Origin: Zygnema cylindricum
Taxonomy: Eukaryota; Streptophyta; Zygnematophyceae; Zygnematales; Zygnemataceae
Reading direction: 5' to 3'
Assembly (NCBI GenBank): GCA_037447655.1
Contig: JBBHKE010002495.1
Span: 1-30,764, forward strand
DNA length: 30,764 nucleotides
Shown: positions 22,101-30,066 of the stretch, piece by piece
Position numbering within the stretch: position 1 is the stretch's first letter
Layout: every line of letters begins with the position of its first letter
Notes under the pieces: model-generated
What the model saw: the letters and a program-made list of their open reading frames with translations, nothing else
The model's database searches: none
What the model was told of the DNA's origin: nothing
Program-made: the position numbers and the translations under genes

Positions 22101-24614
22101 ATGAAGGACATAGAAATCAACTCTTGGGCGGTCGCCATTTTTCTTTTGGGTTGTTTATTCTCAACGGATCTGCACCAAATGTTACACAAAACACAGAAAT
22201 TTTTCGAATCTTCAAATGTTATCTAAAAAAGGGCTAACCGATGAAAGTTCGAAAATTCTATTGCTTTCTAACGATAGTAAATAAGGTTTCCGGATCACTA
22301 TCAACCCGTATGTCTCAGAATGTTCATGTTGTCAATGGAGCATAAATTGAGAAACAAACTGAAAATGATTTCAAAAACATTTCATCTGTAGAAATTGAAG
22401 GTGAGCATCTTTTTTAAGAACTACTGTAGTTTTACCACCAATTTAAGAAATGTAGTTTTACCACCAATTTAAGAAATGATGCTGCTGCAAAACCAATGTT
22501 TGTCTCTTGTCTCCATAGTTGTTCAAGTCAAACTCGCAAGATGTCGATGTTTAACATGATTTTCTTGCGTTTCTTAATTTCGCACTGAATGTTATTCTTC
22601 TCCTTACTTTTATCATCATGTTCCAGTACTATCTTTTCAAACTATCTCACGGGATGGGTCACTTAATCGAATGGACATCCTCTATGTGAAGAACTGGAAA
22701 ACAACTGTTTTAAATCCACAGATCTTCCATCCGGATGTCCTATTGCAAAACAGCGGAGTGGAAACGAATGTGAACAATTCTGCAATGCAAGTCAGGAAGG
22801 AGGATCTTGTGGGGGAAATGGAACGTGTAAAACTAGTGTGAACGGGATGACATATACATGCGAATGCTATAACGGATATGTCAATGACGAAGACGAGTAC
22901 ACTTGTATCCGTACGTCTACTCAACTTATCTCGCTTATATGTTATGCATAGTAGGATATATTTGTCTTTAAAATGTGCATTAAGTCTAACGAGAAATGCC
23001 TTCGACAATAAAGTAACTTCCCCTGGTAAATGACGATATATTTATACCCTGAAATATCTCCTATCCTTAATGAAAATCGTCTTCTATATTGTTAGACATG
23101 TTTTGGGCTACAAACTCTTTTTCCTTTGCCTTTAACACCCGATTGTGTACAACACAAAGAATTTTTGTAATATAACGTAAGAACTAGTTTACAGTTCCAA
23201 AAAAGTCGCAATTCTTAGGATATAAGATTGGACTTAATCAATGCCAAAACCCAGTTCCAAAAAAATCATATTCACGAGATTTTCTAAAAGAATATACACT
23301 ATTTGGGAAGACTCGGACGGGAATAAAAATCCAATGAAAAATCACATTTGTTTCCTGTATTTGCCAGTATAATGATAGTATGATGATAGTGTCAGATTTT
23401 TTTCTAAACATAATGTGTAGTCGACATTGACACTTAAACAACTAGTTTGAAGTAAAAGGTAAGAGGCGGAAGGGGGAGAGAGGGAAAAGAATAAATGGCT
23501 GCCTGAAATGTGAAGAAAGGCCAAATGGTGCTAAGGCCAAAAGGGCTAAGAAAGAAAAGTTTTAAAAAAGACCATAAAGGTAGGATATGACTTTGTTTGA
23601 ACAACGCAAATTTTTCATTACCAAGTTCTTACTCATTTTGAATCCAATAAAGAATGAGAATCTTTTGATAAACAACCTCAAAATCCCTAAAATGCCAAAA
23701 TAACTCTAGAAGACCAGCGTGCGAATTATACAATTTTTTGCATCTTATAAAGGAGAGTATCTAACCAACTTGCGAATATAATGATTATTATTTTCACCAG
23801 GGACAATTGCTCCTCCTCCACCACCGCGTAAAACGAAACCTCCTCCTCCCCCTGTAATAACTACGACTCCTGTCAACATCACCTACAAGTCATTTGAGAA
23901 GTCGTCGCGATTGATTTTCTTAAATACTGCAAAAATTTGGGCTCCATGGGCTCGTCTCACTTCGCCGTTGCCCATGGAATACGGACAAGCGTTGCATCGC
24001 TCTCCAATTGAAATTTTGCGTGTGAATAATGGAGGAACTTGTCAAGGAGCTTCGTTTACAACAACATTCAGTTTCAGGATTTGCAGTGACGGGACTACAA
24101 GAGGAGACGGACTCGCTTTTATCCTTCTTGCATCTAACGCAATTTTAGAAGCTTTTGGTACCGGAGCCTCAGAGACTCTCGGATATACTTATGATGAAAT
24201 CCCGAAAGTAGGGAGTTTCGCTATTGTCTTTGACACATTCTTGAATGTGGGTGAACCCCTTAAACCTAACATTGCCTTTCGTGAAGGGTTTGTTTCAAAT
24301 TCGATTTCAGCAAAAATGGTTCCAAATCTCAATATAGTCAACAGAACAGTAAACGCATGGGTGGATTACAACGGCTTGTCAAACGTTTGGAAAGTTTATT
24401 TTACTGTTTCCAAGCGAAAGCCTATTAACCCATGGATCGAATACACACGTTCACTTTGTGACTTGTAACGACCATCAGAATGTGTTACTTGCGGTCAAGT
24501 GGGACTTGCGGTCAAGTGGGTTCGGCATACATTGGTTTTACAGCATCGACTAACACAAATAGAGACAATCACGAGGTGCGCCAGTGGAATTTTACAAGCT
24601 ACTGGGATATTTAA
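13062..24614 (+). CDS. LRR - EGF - legume-lectin protein gene, 3' part, multi-exon, probably damaged
   Basis: Five exons give tandem plant-type LRRs (consensus xLxxNxLxGxIPxxIxxLxxL), then an EGF-like domain, a proline-rich hinge and a complete legume-lectin domain of about 250 residues. Intron positions are regular: each LRR exon starts with one base and ends with two of a split codon, so each is symmetric. Splice sites are GTAAGT, GTGAGT or GTACGT donors and CAG/AG acceptors. LRRs and lectin domains bind peptides or glycans in plant cell-surface proteins (family knowledge). No transmembrane helix or kinase follows the lectin, so a secreted or wall protein is inferred. The 5' end is missing. 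In-frame stops at 16104 (TGA) and 22664 (TAA) argue for a pseudogene unless the first exon is skipped and the second is a sequence error. Confidence 0.75.
14573..14602 (+). pseudogene. Possible truncated LRR exon (30 bp)
   Basis: A good pyrimidine-rich acceptor (TGCTCCTCTAG) and a GTGAGT donor at 14603 bracket 30 bases that obey the same phase rule as the full LRR exons (1 + 9 codons + 2). The reading is GDNLLRAVSW, like the DNxL core of an LRR with the middle removed. If spliced in it would keep the frame. It is short, so chance is possible. Confidence 0.25.
14725..14836. repeat. 112-bp double-hairpin module, copy 2
   Basis: It is nearly identical to 10499-10610 in the same orientation, with only about three differences seen by eye (one in each half of the CGCGG-TCTGT region and one in the final GGCTGGCTAA). 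The two-hairpin layout is kept. Similarity stops at both edges, where the flanks differ completely. Confidence 0.85.
14831..14888. repeat. 29-bp tandem duplication
   Basis: The unit GGCTAA(A/T)TTGTCGTTACG followed by (T/C)TAAGTTAGTG occurs at 14831-14859 and 14860-14888 with two differences. It overlaps the last bases of the hairpin module, so the duplication arose at that module's edge. Confidence 0.85.
16079..16150 (+). pseudogene. LRR exon 2 (72 bp) with in-frame TGA
   Basis: It reads WLSDNQFT, a stop, then SIPASINEIEGLLKL, a full LRR of exactly 72 bp with a CACAG acceptor and a GTAAGT donor at 16151. The TGA at 16104-16106 stands where the LRR glycine (GGA) is expected, a single-base change. 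Because the exon is symmetric, skipping it would leave the frame intact. Confidence 0.75.
16160..16440. repeat. Degenerate TTTTTAGG-type repeat
   Basis: Irregular repeats of TTTTTAGG, TTTTAAGG and TTAGGATTTT run through this stretch of intron. Reverse-orientation relatives (CCTAAAA, CTTAAAA) occur at 15730-15930 and 20080-20190. They loosely resemble plant telomere-type sequence but no clean TTTAGGG array exists. Confidence 0.4.
16548..16862. repeat. Purine-rich GGGAGA-like tract
   Basis: About 300 bp of plus-strand G and A, with best-kept GGGAGA units at 16590-16625 and 16745-16765. It sits inside the intron between LRR exons 2 and 3 and is the same kind of sequence as the 9785-10497 tract. 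Open frames on either strand here are low-complexity translations. Confidence 0.9.
17144..17212 (+). CDS. LRR exon 3 (69 bp)
   Basis: It reads GINNNRFSGSIPNLHRLWNV then REL, an LRR one residue shorter than its neighbours. The acceptor is GGGCAG and the donor GTAAGT at 17213. The phase is the same as in the other LRR exons. No stop is present. Confidence 0.75.
17213..19998 (+). other. Intron with palindromic MITE
   Basis: About 2.8 kb, AT-rich. Apart from the MITE at 18536-18751, nothing definite is seen. The frames at 17925-18212 (minus) and 18304-18495 (plus) have no recognised domain. The acceptor at the end (TTTTTTTTTCTTTCAG) is strong. Confidence 0.55.
18536..18751. mobile_element. 216-bp palindromic MITE, TA-flanked
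   Basis: The left arm starts CACCGTGTATCGCTATTAGT and the right arm is its near-complete reverse complement for about 72 bases, including TTCGCCACTTAAAAC / GTTTTGAGTGGCGAA and TCTCCGTACACA / TGTGTACGGAGA. TA lies at both edges (18534-18535 and 18752-18753). The ends resemble the left end of the element at 3880. The size, palindromy and TA target point to a Tc1/mariner-type MITE. It sits inside an intron of the LRR-lectin gene. Confidence 0.85.
19999..20070 (+). CDS. LRR exon 4 (72 bp)
   Basis: It reads YFSNNQLTGSIPSSIFQMEY then LEAL, an excellent match to the plant LRR consensus. The acceptor is CTTTCAG and the donor GTGAGT at 20071. No stop is present. Confidence 0.85.
20071..22626 (+). other. 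Intron before the EGF exon
   Basis: About 2.6 kb. It holds CTTAAAA-type degenerate repeats just after the donor (20080-20190), a patch rich in TCGATA/ATCGAT motifs (about 20815-21070), and a 26-bp tandem duplication at 22425. At 21249, after a TTTCAG, the bases read FMFNQLNVS then stop, which could be a worn LRR exon but has no donor. Confidence 0.5.
22425..22476. repeat. 26-bp tandem duplication
   Basis: TGTAGTTTTACCACCAATTT plus AAGAAA occurs twice head to tail with no mismatch (22425-22450 and 22451-22476). Confidence 0.9.
22627..22910 (+). pseudogene. Exon with last LRR start, Cys-rich cap and EGF-like domain; in-frame TAA
   Basis: The acceptor is TTCCAG and the donor GTACGT at 22911. 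After TIFSNYLTGWVT there is a TAA at 22664-22666, and the same frame continues SNGHPLCEELENNC, then GCPIAKQRSG and the EGF-like stretch NECEQFCNASQEGGSC - GNGTC - YTCECYNGY - YTCI. Eleven cysteines follow the stop, with the CxC plus aromatic pattern typical of EGF. NGHPLCEELENNC looks like the capping motif that closes LRR arrays. Because sense reading resumes in frame after the stop, one nonsense change (for example CAA to TAA) or a sequence error explains it. This exon cannot be skipped without losing the EGF domain; its end phases (1 base in, 1 base out) show it would also break the frame. Confidence 0.75.
22911..23800 (+). other. Intron before the lectin exon
   Basis: About 890 bp, with donor GTACGT and acceptor TTTTCACCAG. 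It includes a short purine-rich patch near 23455-23495. Minus-strand frames (22682-23008 overlaps the EGF exon; 23238-23524) are shadows or chance. Confidence 0.7.
23801..24457 (+). CDS. Proline-rich hinge plus legume-lectin domain exon
   Basis: The split codon C|GG joins the EGF exon to this one. A hinge, TIAPPPPPRKTKPPPPPPV, is followed by the lectin fold in normal order: YGQALHRSPIEIL, GASFTTTFSFRI, GDGLAFILLAS, FAIVFDTFLN, NAWVDYNG and KVYFTVSKRKPINP. The Asp of GDGLAF and the Asp and Asn of FDTFLN, which bind sugar and calcium in the family, are present. The Glu that normally precedes FDTF (VAVEFDTF) is Val, and the usual metal-binding His (PHIGI) reads PNIAF, so the manganese site looks lost. 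Read straight on, the frame stops at 24466-24468 before the last lectin strand. Splicing at GTGACT (24458) to 24517 would complete the domain. No kinase or membrane segment follows. Confidence 0.85.
24458..24516 (+). other. Candidate 59-nt intron within the lectin domain
   Basis: Removing GTGACT...GTCAAG joins RSL to LGSAYIGFTAST in frame. That gives the expected spacing of the legume-lectin C-terminal strand (KP...L...YIGFTAST) and drops both the TAA at 24466 and the frameshift. Fifty-nine bases is at or below the usual lower limit for plant introns, and the donor is weak. The alternative is that stop and frameshift are real damage. Confidence 0.45.
24487..24520. repeat. 17-bp tandem duplication
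   Basis: ACTTGCGGTCAAGTGGG occurs twice in a row (24487-24503 and 24504-24520), exactly. As 17 is not a multiple of three, it shifts any unspliced frame. It also duplicates the candidate acceptor CAAG|TGGG. Confidence 0.95.
24517..24614 (+). CDS. Last lectin exon (C-terminal strand)
   Basis: The frame gives GSAYIGFTASTNTNRDNHEV then RQWNFTSYWDI and a TAA at 24612-24614. This is the conserved legume-lectin ending (YVGFSASTG...H.V..WSF.S). The frame differs from that of the long open frame upstream, so it is reached only by splicing or after a frameshift. Confidence 0.7.
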
Positions 24615-25160
24615 ATGGTTACATGTCAATGTTAAGTGGATTGAGTGGATTGACGTCAGCTCTGTGTATTGTGCCATTCATTACTAAATGGTGGAGTTTT
24701 TGTCAACTAATATATGAATCTTCATTTTTGGGAGGCTTTCCGTTTCTTCAATCGTACGAAGAGTTGGGATTCAATTTTATGAATATTTTTGCTTGGTTCA
24801 ATTTTAATAGGACACTGGGTTGCGGGGAAGTGTTCATAAGATTTTGGGTTTTCTTTAAAGATTACTTTGGGCTTGCATTGGACTTAACATTGTATTGGGT
24901 TTCTCAATCATAAGATGATATTTGGTTGCTTACGGCATGCATAAAGAAGTTGAGACTCAAATGAAAAAATATTTATTACTCCCAATATAATCATTATGGT
25001 TATAAACGATCATAACGCTCTTATATGCAATTTTGAACTTGAGTGAGTGTTTATTTATGTTTTCAATTTCAATGGCATCTGGTCGTAATAGTTTTAACGT
25101 CACTGATATAGTATATATCTTAAGTTTGGCATGGGTATATTTCAGTCTGTTAATTTTCAA
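24615..25160. other. 3' flank of the lectin gene, nothing further seen
   Basis: AT-rich. The frame 24584-24913 has hydrophobic runs but starts inside the last lectin exon in another frame and matches nothing I recognise. No kinase motifs were seen. Confidence 0.5.
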
Positions 25161-25164
25161 CTGT

Positions 25165-25565
25165 GCATGCATGTTTGTGTCATTCCTTAACTACAGATAA
25201 TGTATGTGTAATTCTCTAACAACAAAGGTTACGGATGTGTCATTATTTATATGCATCTTTCTTTAGCCGAGGTAATGCACGCATCGTTTTCTAATAGCAT
25301 AGGTAATGAATGTGTTGTATTTTAACACAATGAAAATTTTACGATTTACTCTCTAAGATAGATAATGTTTGGGTCATGCCTTTGGAACACAAATATGTAC
25401 CCAATATTATCTAAGAGTAGATAATGATTGTTAGATGATAATTTTCTCATTTTGCAACGGCAAATATAACATATGTGTTATTCTTTAACGATATATATTA
25501 TAATGCAAGAACTTCATACGATAAGATTTTTTTATTTGTGCCATTCTTAAACAACATTAGGTGAC
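25165..25565. repeat. Degenerate minisatellite
   Basis: Variants of TGTGTCATTCTTTAACAACA followed by TAGGTAATG recur at about 25176, 25205, 25236, 25283, 25313, 25470 and 25539. Spacing varies and mismatches are many. The array is old. Confidence 0.6.
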
Positions 25566-26238
25566 ATATTTTTCGTGTACTAAAAACATGCCTGAATTTT
25601 GACTGTTTTTCAAGTTCAAAATATCATGTAGAATAGGGAATCAAAGATGTGTGGTCTAACGCAGGTAGACCTTCATTGGTTGAGACGGTACCATTCAATC
25701 TTTTCAAAATTCTACGTGTGTGAAAGATATGTAGACTTTGGTCGCCCATTTCGAGAGGCCAAAGGAGTTCCGGAGCCACGGATGTTCAAACACAATAATA
25801 GGAAATCACGGAAGCAATGCCTCAAAAAGGTTGTGACAAAAAGACTAGATTGAATACGGGTAGAGAGAAGTACACTCACTAGAAGTAAGACTTCGGTAGT
25901 TTTAAGCTTGGGGTGTGTCCCCATATGCCAAAGAAAGGGTATTTACCTGTCGTTTTCCTCCAAACATTAGTCGCACTAATACAATTTGTAGCCTTAAAAA
26001 GCCCTTACGAAGATAAGGAAAAAATGGAAGTGCAATTTGCATCAGCTTCAAACTTTAAATGTAATAGGGTTTGTCGTCTTGTGATTTTCGACCCACGTCC
26101 ACGTCACGCCACGTCATTTTCAGACTTTACCTTGGAACATATCGTCATTGTGTATTATAGTGAAGTTTCACCGGATCACAAACAAGAAAACACCTTCGGA
26201 CGTTTCAGACAATTTCCAAAGTTCTCAACAAGGTGTCG
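25566..26238. other. No gene seen
   Basis: Short frames on both strands (25647-25853 plus, 25712-25924 minus, 25913-26245 plus) have no recognised domain and mostly overlap. The left flank of the following direct repeat shows no TG/CA end. Confidence 0.45.
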
Positions 26239-26434
26239 TGCATGAGAGAAAAGCATGGCAAACCATGCATTATAACCAACAAGTAATGCTCACGAACATT
26301 TATACAAACAAAAATGAATTTGGATGAACATGGATAAAGACAAAAAGTATATACATCATGGGAAATAATAAGTGTGAATATGATAAAAGAAAATCGAAAG
26401 AAAACTCCCCTGAGTGATATAGACCCAACAATTT
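26239..26434. repeat. ~195-bp direct repeat, copy 1
   Basis: It begins TGCATGAGAGA and matches 27381-27576 in the same orientation along its length, sharing GGCAAACCATGCATTATAAC, GATGAACATGGATAA, GTACATCATG-type and GATAAAAGAAAA blocks. Identity is roughly 80% by eye. It could be part of LTRs or internal repeats of the minus-strand Gypsy relic, whose 3' side would lie here. Confidence 0.75.
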
Positions 26435-27380
26435 TACTAAGCCGCGAGGTAGCCACTAGGCTCTCGGGTCTTTAACGTATTCTTTACAAGAGTTATCTCC
26501 ACTAGGCAACAAAGGAAGAAAAACTTTCAATCAAAAACAAAGGAAAATCGCATTCGGCCGAAAAAACACTCTTTCCACCTCAAACAAGATACAAGCAAAA
26601 TAAAGACAAACACCCAAACCATTCAGCTGCCCGTGGAAGGCACAAACGGATCTGGATGCTTCCCCACACGACCACCAATCCACCACTTTCAAAGAAGACG
26701 CAAGCTTGGAGGGAAACCTTAGCTCATGGCGCGTGGATTAAAACAATAGGCAAAAAATAAGGAGAGTAATATTCATACACTCTAACCTCTACCGCTAGCT
26801 AGCAAGGAGAAAGAAGACACGTGGGCAATCGCTGAGAGAGAGAGCAAGGGAGAAGCTTCTCCGCCAAAAGAAATTTTTTGTCCATAAGCTAAAAATGCTA
26901 AATCCAAGAATTAGCCTAAGTAAGAGCTACGTTACGCTAAGGCGGAACTAGCCTAAGTCTAACCTAGTTTACATGAACGAAACTTCTTAAGATGTTGGGG
27001 AATAGGCGCCCAACATCGACTGCCGTACGCTAACAAAATCCACCTTCCGAGGGTAAAAACCCTCCTTATCTACATGTGTGCGTGAACGTACATGGGTTCA
27101 CAACTTAAATGTGAACCGATTTCAAAATGCCATTTAAGGCTGCTTCTTCACGTGATCCGTACGTCGTCTAAATGATATTCACAGCCGTACCTTTGAAACC
27201 CGTACATACAAAATGAAATCTAACAAGCGCACTAAATCAATATTTATTCAATTAGACGCGTGAACTGAACGCGCACACGTCAAATATAAATGAATCGGCG
27301 ATTTCTAACGATACAAACAAGCGTGCGTGAGGAAAATTGTGTGTGCACCTAACTGATACCATGCGGCATAGTAGCTCTCT
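26435..27380. other. Spacer between the direct repeats
   Basis: No coding signal is seen. A motif at about 26993-27015, TGTTGGGGAATAGGCGCCCA followed by ACA, has the TGTTGG/CCAACA inverted ends common to plant LTRs but is only 23 bp long. A short GAGAGAGAG run lies near 26834. Confidence 0.4.
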
Positions 27381-27576
27381 TGCATGAGAGACAAACAAGG
27401 CAAACCATGCATTATAACCCGCAAAGTCATGCTCACGAACATGTTTATAAACAGGAATGAATATGGATGAACATGGATAACGACAAAAAGTATGTACATC
27501 ATGAGTAAGAATAAGTGTGAACATGATAAAAGAAAAAAAGAAGAAAACTCCCGAAAAGTGATAAAGACCCAAAATT
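27381..27576. repeat. ~195-bp direct repeat, copy 2
   Basis: Partner of 26239-26434, starting at the same TGCATGAGAGA and ending near AAAGACCCAAAATT. The open minus-strand frames in the two copies (27252-27572 and 26205-26456) look alike only because the DNA is duplicated. Confidence 0.75.
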
Positions 27577-27869
27577 CCCGCCTAAGCTTCTAGCAAGCAA
27601 AGTAATACCAGAGGCTTGGGCAGCTATGACAGAATAAGTGGCTAGCAGGCACGACATTCAATGCAAGAACAAGGTACTCTATATAGAACCTCTGAGTGCA
27701 ATGGTCACATAAGAGCATAGTAGTTTCGCCATCTGCCCGCCGGCAGAGGTATCACTTCGTCACTTCTATGATAGGCATTCTCATGAGATCCATATTTTTC
27801 GACAAATATTGTTATTAACAAAGGGCACAGTTTTTAGAATGCTCTCGGATTGTCACCGTATTTGAACGA
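27577..27869. other. No gene seen
   Basis: This would be downstream of the integrase in the minus-strand Gypsy relic, but I could not match it to the expected integrase C-terminus or chromodomain. Confidence 0.4.
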
Positions 27870-28842
27870 CTCTTACGACACGGAGATGTGTTTCTCCAAG
27901 GAATGCTTTGGCAAAGCCTGCTTATAAATCTGCCCAACCTGTTTTGCTAAGCCGTTGACTTGCGAGTGATTAAGGCTTGTCCAGTGATGGTCAATGAGGG
28001 CCTCATTCATCATATCCTAGAATTCTCCTCGAAACTACGTACCTTGAATTGTGAGGACCTCGGTAGGAGCACTATACCTCAAAAGAAAATGCTCTTTGAA
28101 GGCAACGGTGGTTAACTTCACAGTCTTTTGTGGAAAAGCGACAACCTCTTCCCACTTACTGAAATTCTCAAGCACTATCAATATATATTGTTTTGCCTTC
28201 AGCAAGATAAGAAGTTGTTCGGCCAAGTCCATGGATAAGCTCGATAACAACCCTTTCATCGGCAGTGGTTATAACCCGATCTGTCAGTTAGAGAACAAAA
28301 TGCATAACTAATCACAGGTGGCACACTTTTAGAGTACCTTGGCCACGTCGGCCTGCATTTCTCACCACCAATATCGAGCTTGTACGAGACTAAACGTCCA
28401 CTTAGTCCCATAATGTACGAGCTTTGTGTGGATTTGCCCTATCAGAGATGACCGTTCCGTCGACTGCGAGACACGCCGATGTCTTTCGTTCACTAACAGC
28501 GGACTAACAATCATTCGAGCCACAGATAGTAAACGTCCACTTAGTCCCATAATGTACGAGCTTTGTGTGGATTTGCCCTATCAGAGATGACCGTTCCGTC
28601 GGCTGCGAGACACGCCGATGTCTTTCGTTCACTAATAGCGGACTAACAATCATCCGAGCCACAGATAGTTGTTGGCCTGTTTCTTTACTTAGTCTCCATC
28701 CTCGGTAGTAGTACACGACCAAAATATTTTGAGATGACAGGAAAAGGATTAAAGGGCTGTCATGTCTTAGATATGTAGCGGCCCAAGAATGGGGAATGGA
28801 AGAGCCTAGCGAGCCCATGACCTGTTGACCTTGATCAAACAT
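27870..28842 (-). pseudogene. Gypsy-type retrotransposon integrase relic
   Basis: Reading leftward on the minus strand, the zinc-binding region comes first: SSLIGQIHTKLVHYG and TKWTF, then ARYWW, EMQADVAKVL and KCATC. The catalytic core follows, with SMDLAEQ, YILIVLENFSKWEEVV, FKEHFLLRYSAPTEVLTIQG and then ALIDHHWTSLNHSQVNGLAKQV (28035-28259 and on to about 27900). These blocks match Ty3/Gypsy integrase, which inserts element DNA into the genome. The first catalytic Asp is kept; the second (normally LTDQGT) is Ile, and the Glu of GLAERV-type is Lys. With stops and frameshifts, the element is dead. Reverse transcriptase and gag are not seen. Confidence 0.85.
28391..28668. repeat. 139-bp tandem duplication inside the integrase relic
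   Basis: 28391-28529 and 28530-28668 are almost identical (differences such as GTCGACTG/GTCGGCTG and ACAGCGG/ATAGCGG). The unit covers the integrase zinc-binding segment, so the relic encodes IHTKLVHYGTKWTF twice. The high identity shows that the duplication is much younger than the element's decay. Confidence 0.95.
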
Positions 28843-29134
28843 TCCGAGTAACTAGAAGATCTCCTAGGACCACATCAACCTAATCAGATTATAGGATTCG
28901 CAAAAGCGACGAACTCGATAAATTACAAATGTTGAAAAGGACTGAAGTGTAGGTTGGAAGAGTTATGGCATTCACATGTAGCAACGCATAGATTAGATAG
29001 ACGTTCACCAAGTAGATTTCATTATATTAGAAAGGAATACAATTGTAATGAAAGGACGATGTCCACTAATAAACTGATTTGAATGCTTACAACTGCCTAG
29101 CCTAGTTTGTCTGTGAATGATAATTTATGTCATC
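28843..29134. other. No gene seen
   Basis: Possibly further upstream sequence of the Gypsy relic, but no block could be identified. Confidence 0.4.
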
Positions 29135-29794
29135 TTGTTCTACTCTATTTATTATAAAGCAAACAAACAGGAACTACGTGGCCGTCGAATGTTTAGATGC
29201 CACGTGTACATGCATCATGGGAACGTCTGCACGTTTGTTTAACTTTGATTTATGTTATTGTTCCTACTGTAAAATTGTTGATGATGCTGTGACGATACGA
29301 TTTCGTAGTACCAATGAAATCGTTCAAATGGCAGCACAAAATAATCGCTCGGAATCGCACTTAAAACAATTATATCATTGTACGAATTTTGTTATGATGT
29401 TTTAAAACTTAAAACCATAGTTCAAAAGTAGGCGTTTTTATGGTACGCCTTTGGTTGTTCTACTCTATTTATTATAAAGCAAACAAAGAGGAACTAAGTG
29501 GTCGTCGAATGTCTAGATGCCACGTGTACAAGCCTACAAACAATAATGCATCATGGGAACGTCTACACGTCTGTCTAACACTTTATTTATGTTATTGTTC
29601 CTACTGTAAAATTGTTGATGATGCTGTGACGATACGATTTAGTAGTACCAATGAAATCGTACGAATGGCAGCATGAAATAATTGCCGAGAATCACACTAA
29701 AAACAATAACATCATTGTACGAATTTTGTTATGGTGTTTTAAAACTTAAAACCATAGTTCAAAAATAGGCGTTTTTATGGAAGGCTTTTGGTTG
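29135..29794. repeat. ~320-bp tandem duplication carrying a MITE end
   Basis: The units start TTGTTCTACTCTATTTATTA at 29135 and 29455. They match throughout, apart from an extra ~16 bases near 29532 in the second unit and scattered changes. Both units end with the left end of the hAT-like MITE (CATAGTTCAAAA(G/A)TAGGCG, at 29416 and 29753). The MITE must therefore already have been present when the flank and its first ~40 bases were duplicated. Confidence 0.9.
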
Positions 29795-30058
29795 GCGCCA
29801 TTATCGTAAGTTTTGTTATGGGCTTTTCATGTGATCTTCTGAGATCGCTACTTTGATCAACGACCATCTGACCGTCCGAATTTGACGGTGTAAATAATAT
29901 TTTTTGGTCCGAATGTTTTAATTGGTCAAATTTTTGGTACGAATGTTTTAACTGGTGCGGATAGGTCCGAATACAATATGGGTCTTAAGGTTATATCGTG
30001 TGTTTTGCATACAATAGGCAAATTGTATGGGCTTACTTTTACCTACTTTTGAACATTG
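29753..30058. mobile_element. hAT-like MITE, copy 2, with 8-bp target duplication
   Basis: It starts CATAGTTCAAAAATAGGCG and ends CCTACTTTTGAACATTG, with CTTAAAAC on both sides (29745-29752 and 30059-30066). Its inner part is related, in reverse complement, to copy 1 at 4875-5387 (for example AATACAATATGGGTCTTA against TAAGACCCATATTGTATT). At 306 bp it is shorter than copy 1. It carries no transposase. Confidence 0.85.
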
Positions 30059-30066
30059 CTTAAAAC

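Noticed and set aside
16104-24468. Alternative genetic code reading TAA as Gln
   Set aside because: One of the in-frame stops is TGA, at a Gly position, and the lectin TAA falls in a candidate intron; ordinary nonsense changes explain the rest.
24584-24913. 109-codon hydrophobic frame after the lectin, possible membrane segment
   Set aside because: It starts inside the last lectin exon in another frame, after the lectin stop at 24612 no splice link is visible, and the composition is simply T-rich.
25165-25565. CRISPR-like array
   Set aside because: Units are degenerate and unevenly spaced, and the DNA is eukaryotic.
26993-27015. TGTTGGGG...CCCAACA as a complete LTR
   Set aside because: Only 23 bp; real LTRs are far longer. 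It may be a chance palindrome or part of an LTR edge.
29127-29676. Two similar open frames as paralogous genes
   Set aside because: Their likeness comes from the 320-bp DNA duplication, which includes non-coding and MITE sequence; no domain is seen.
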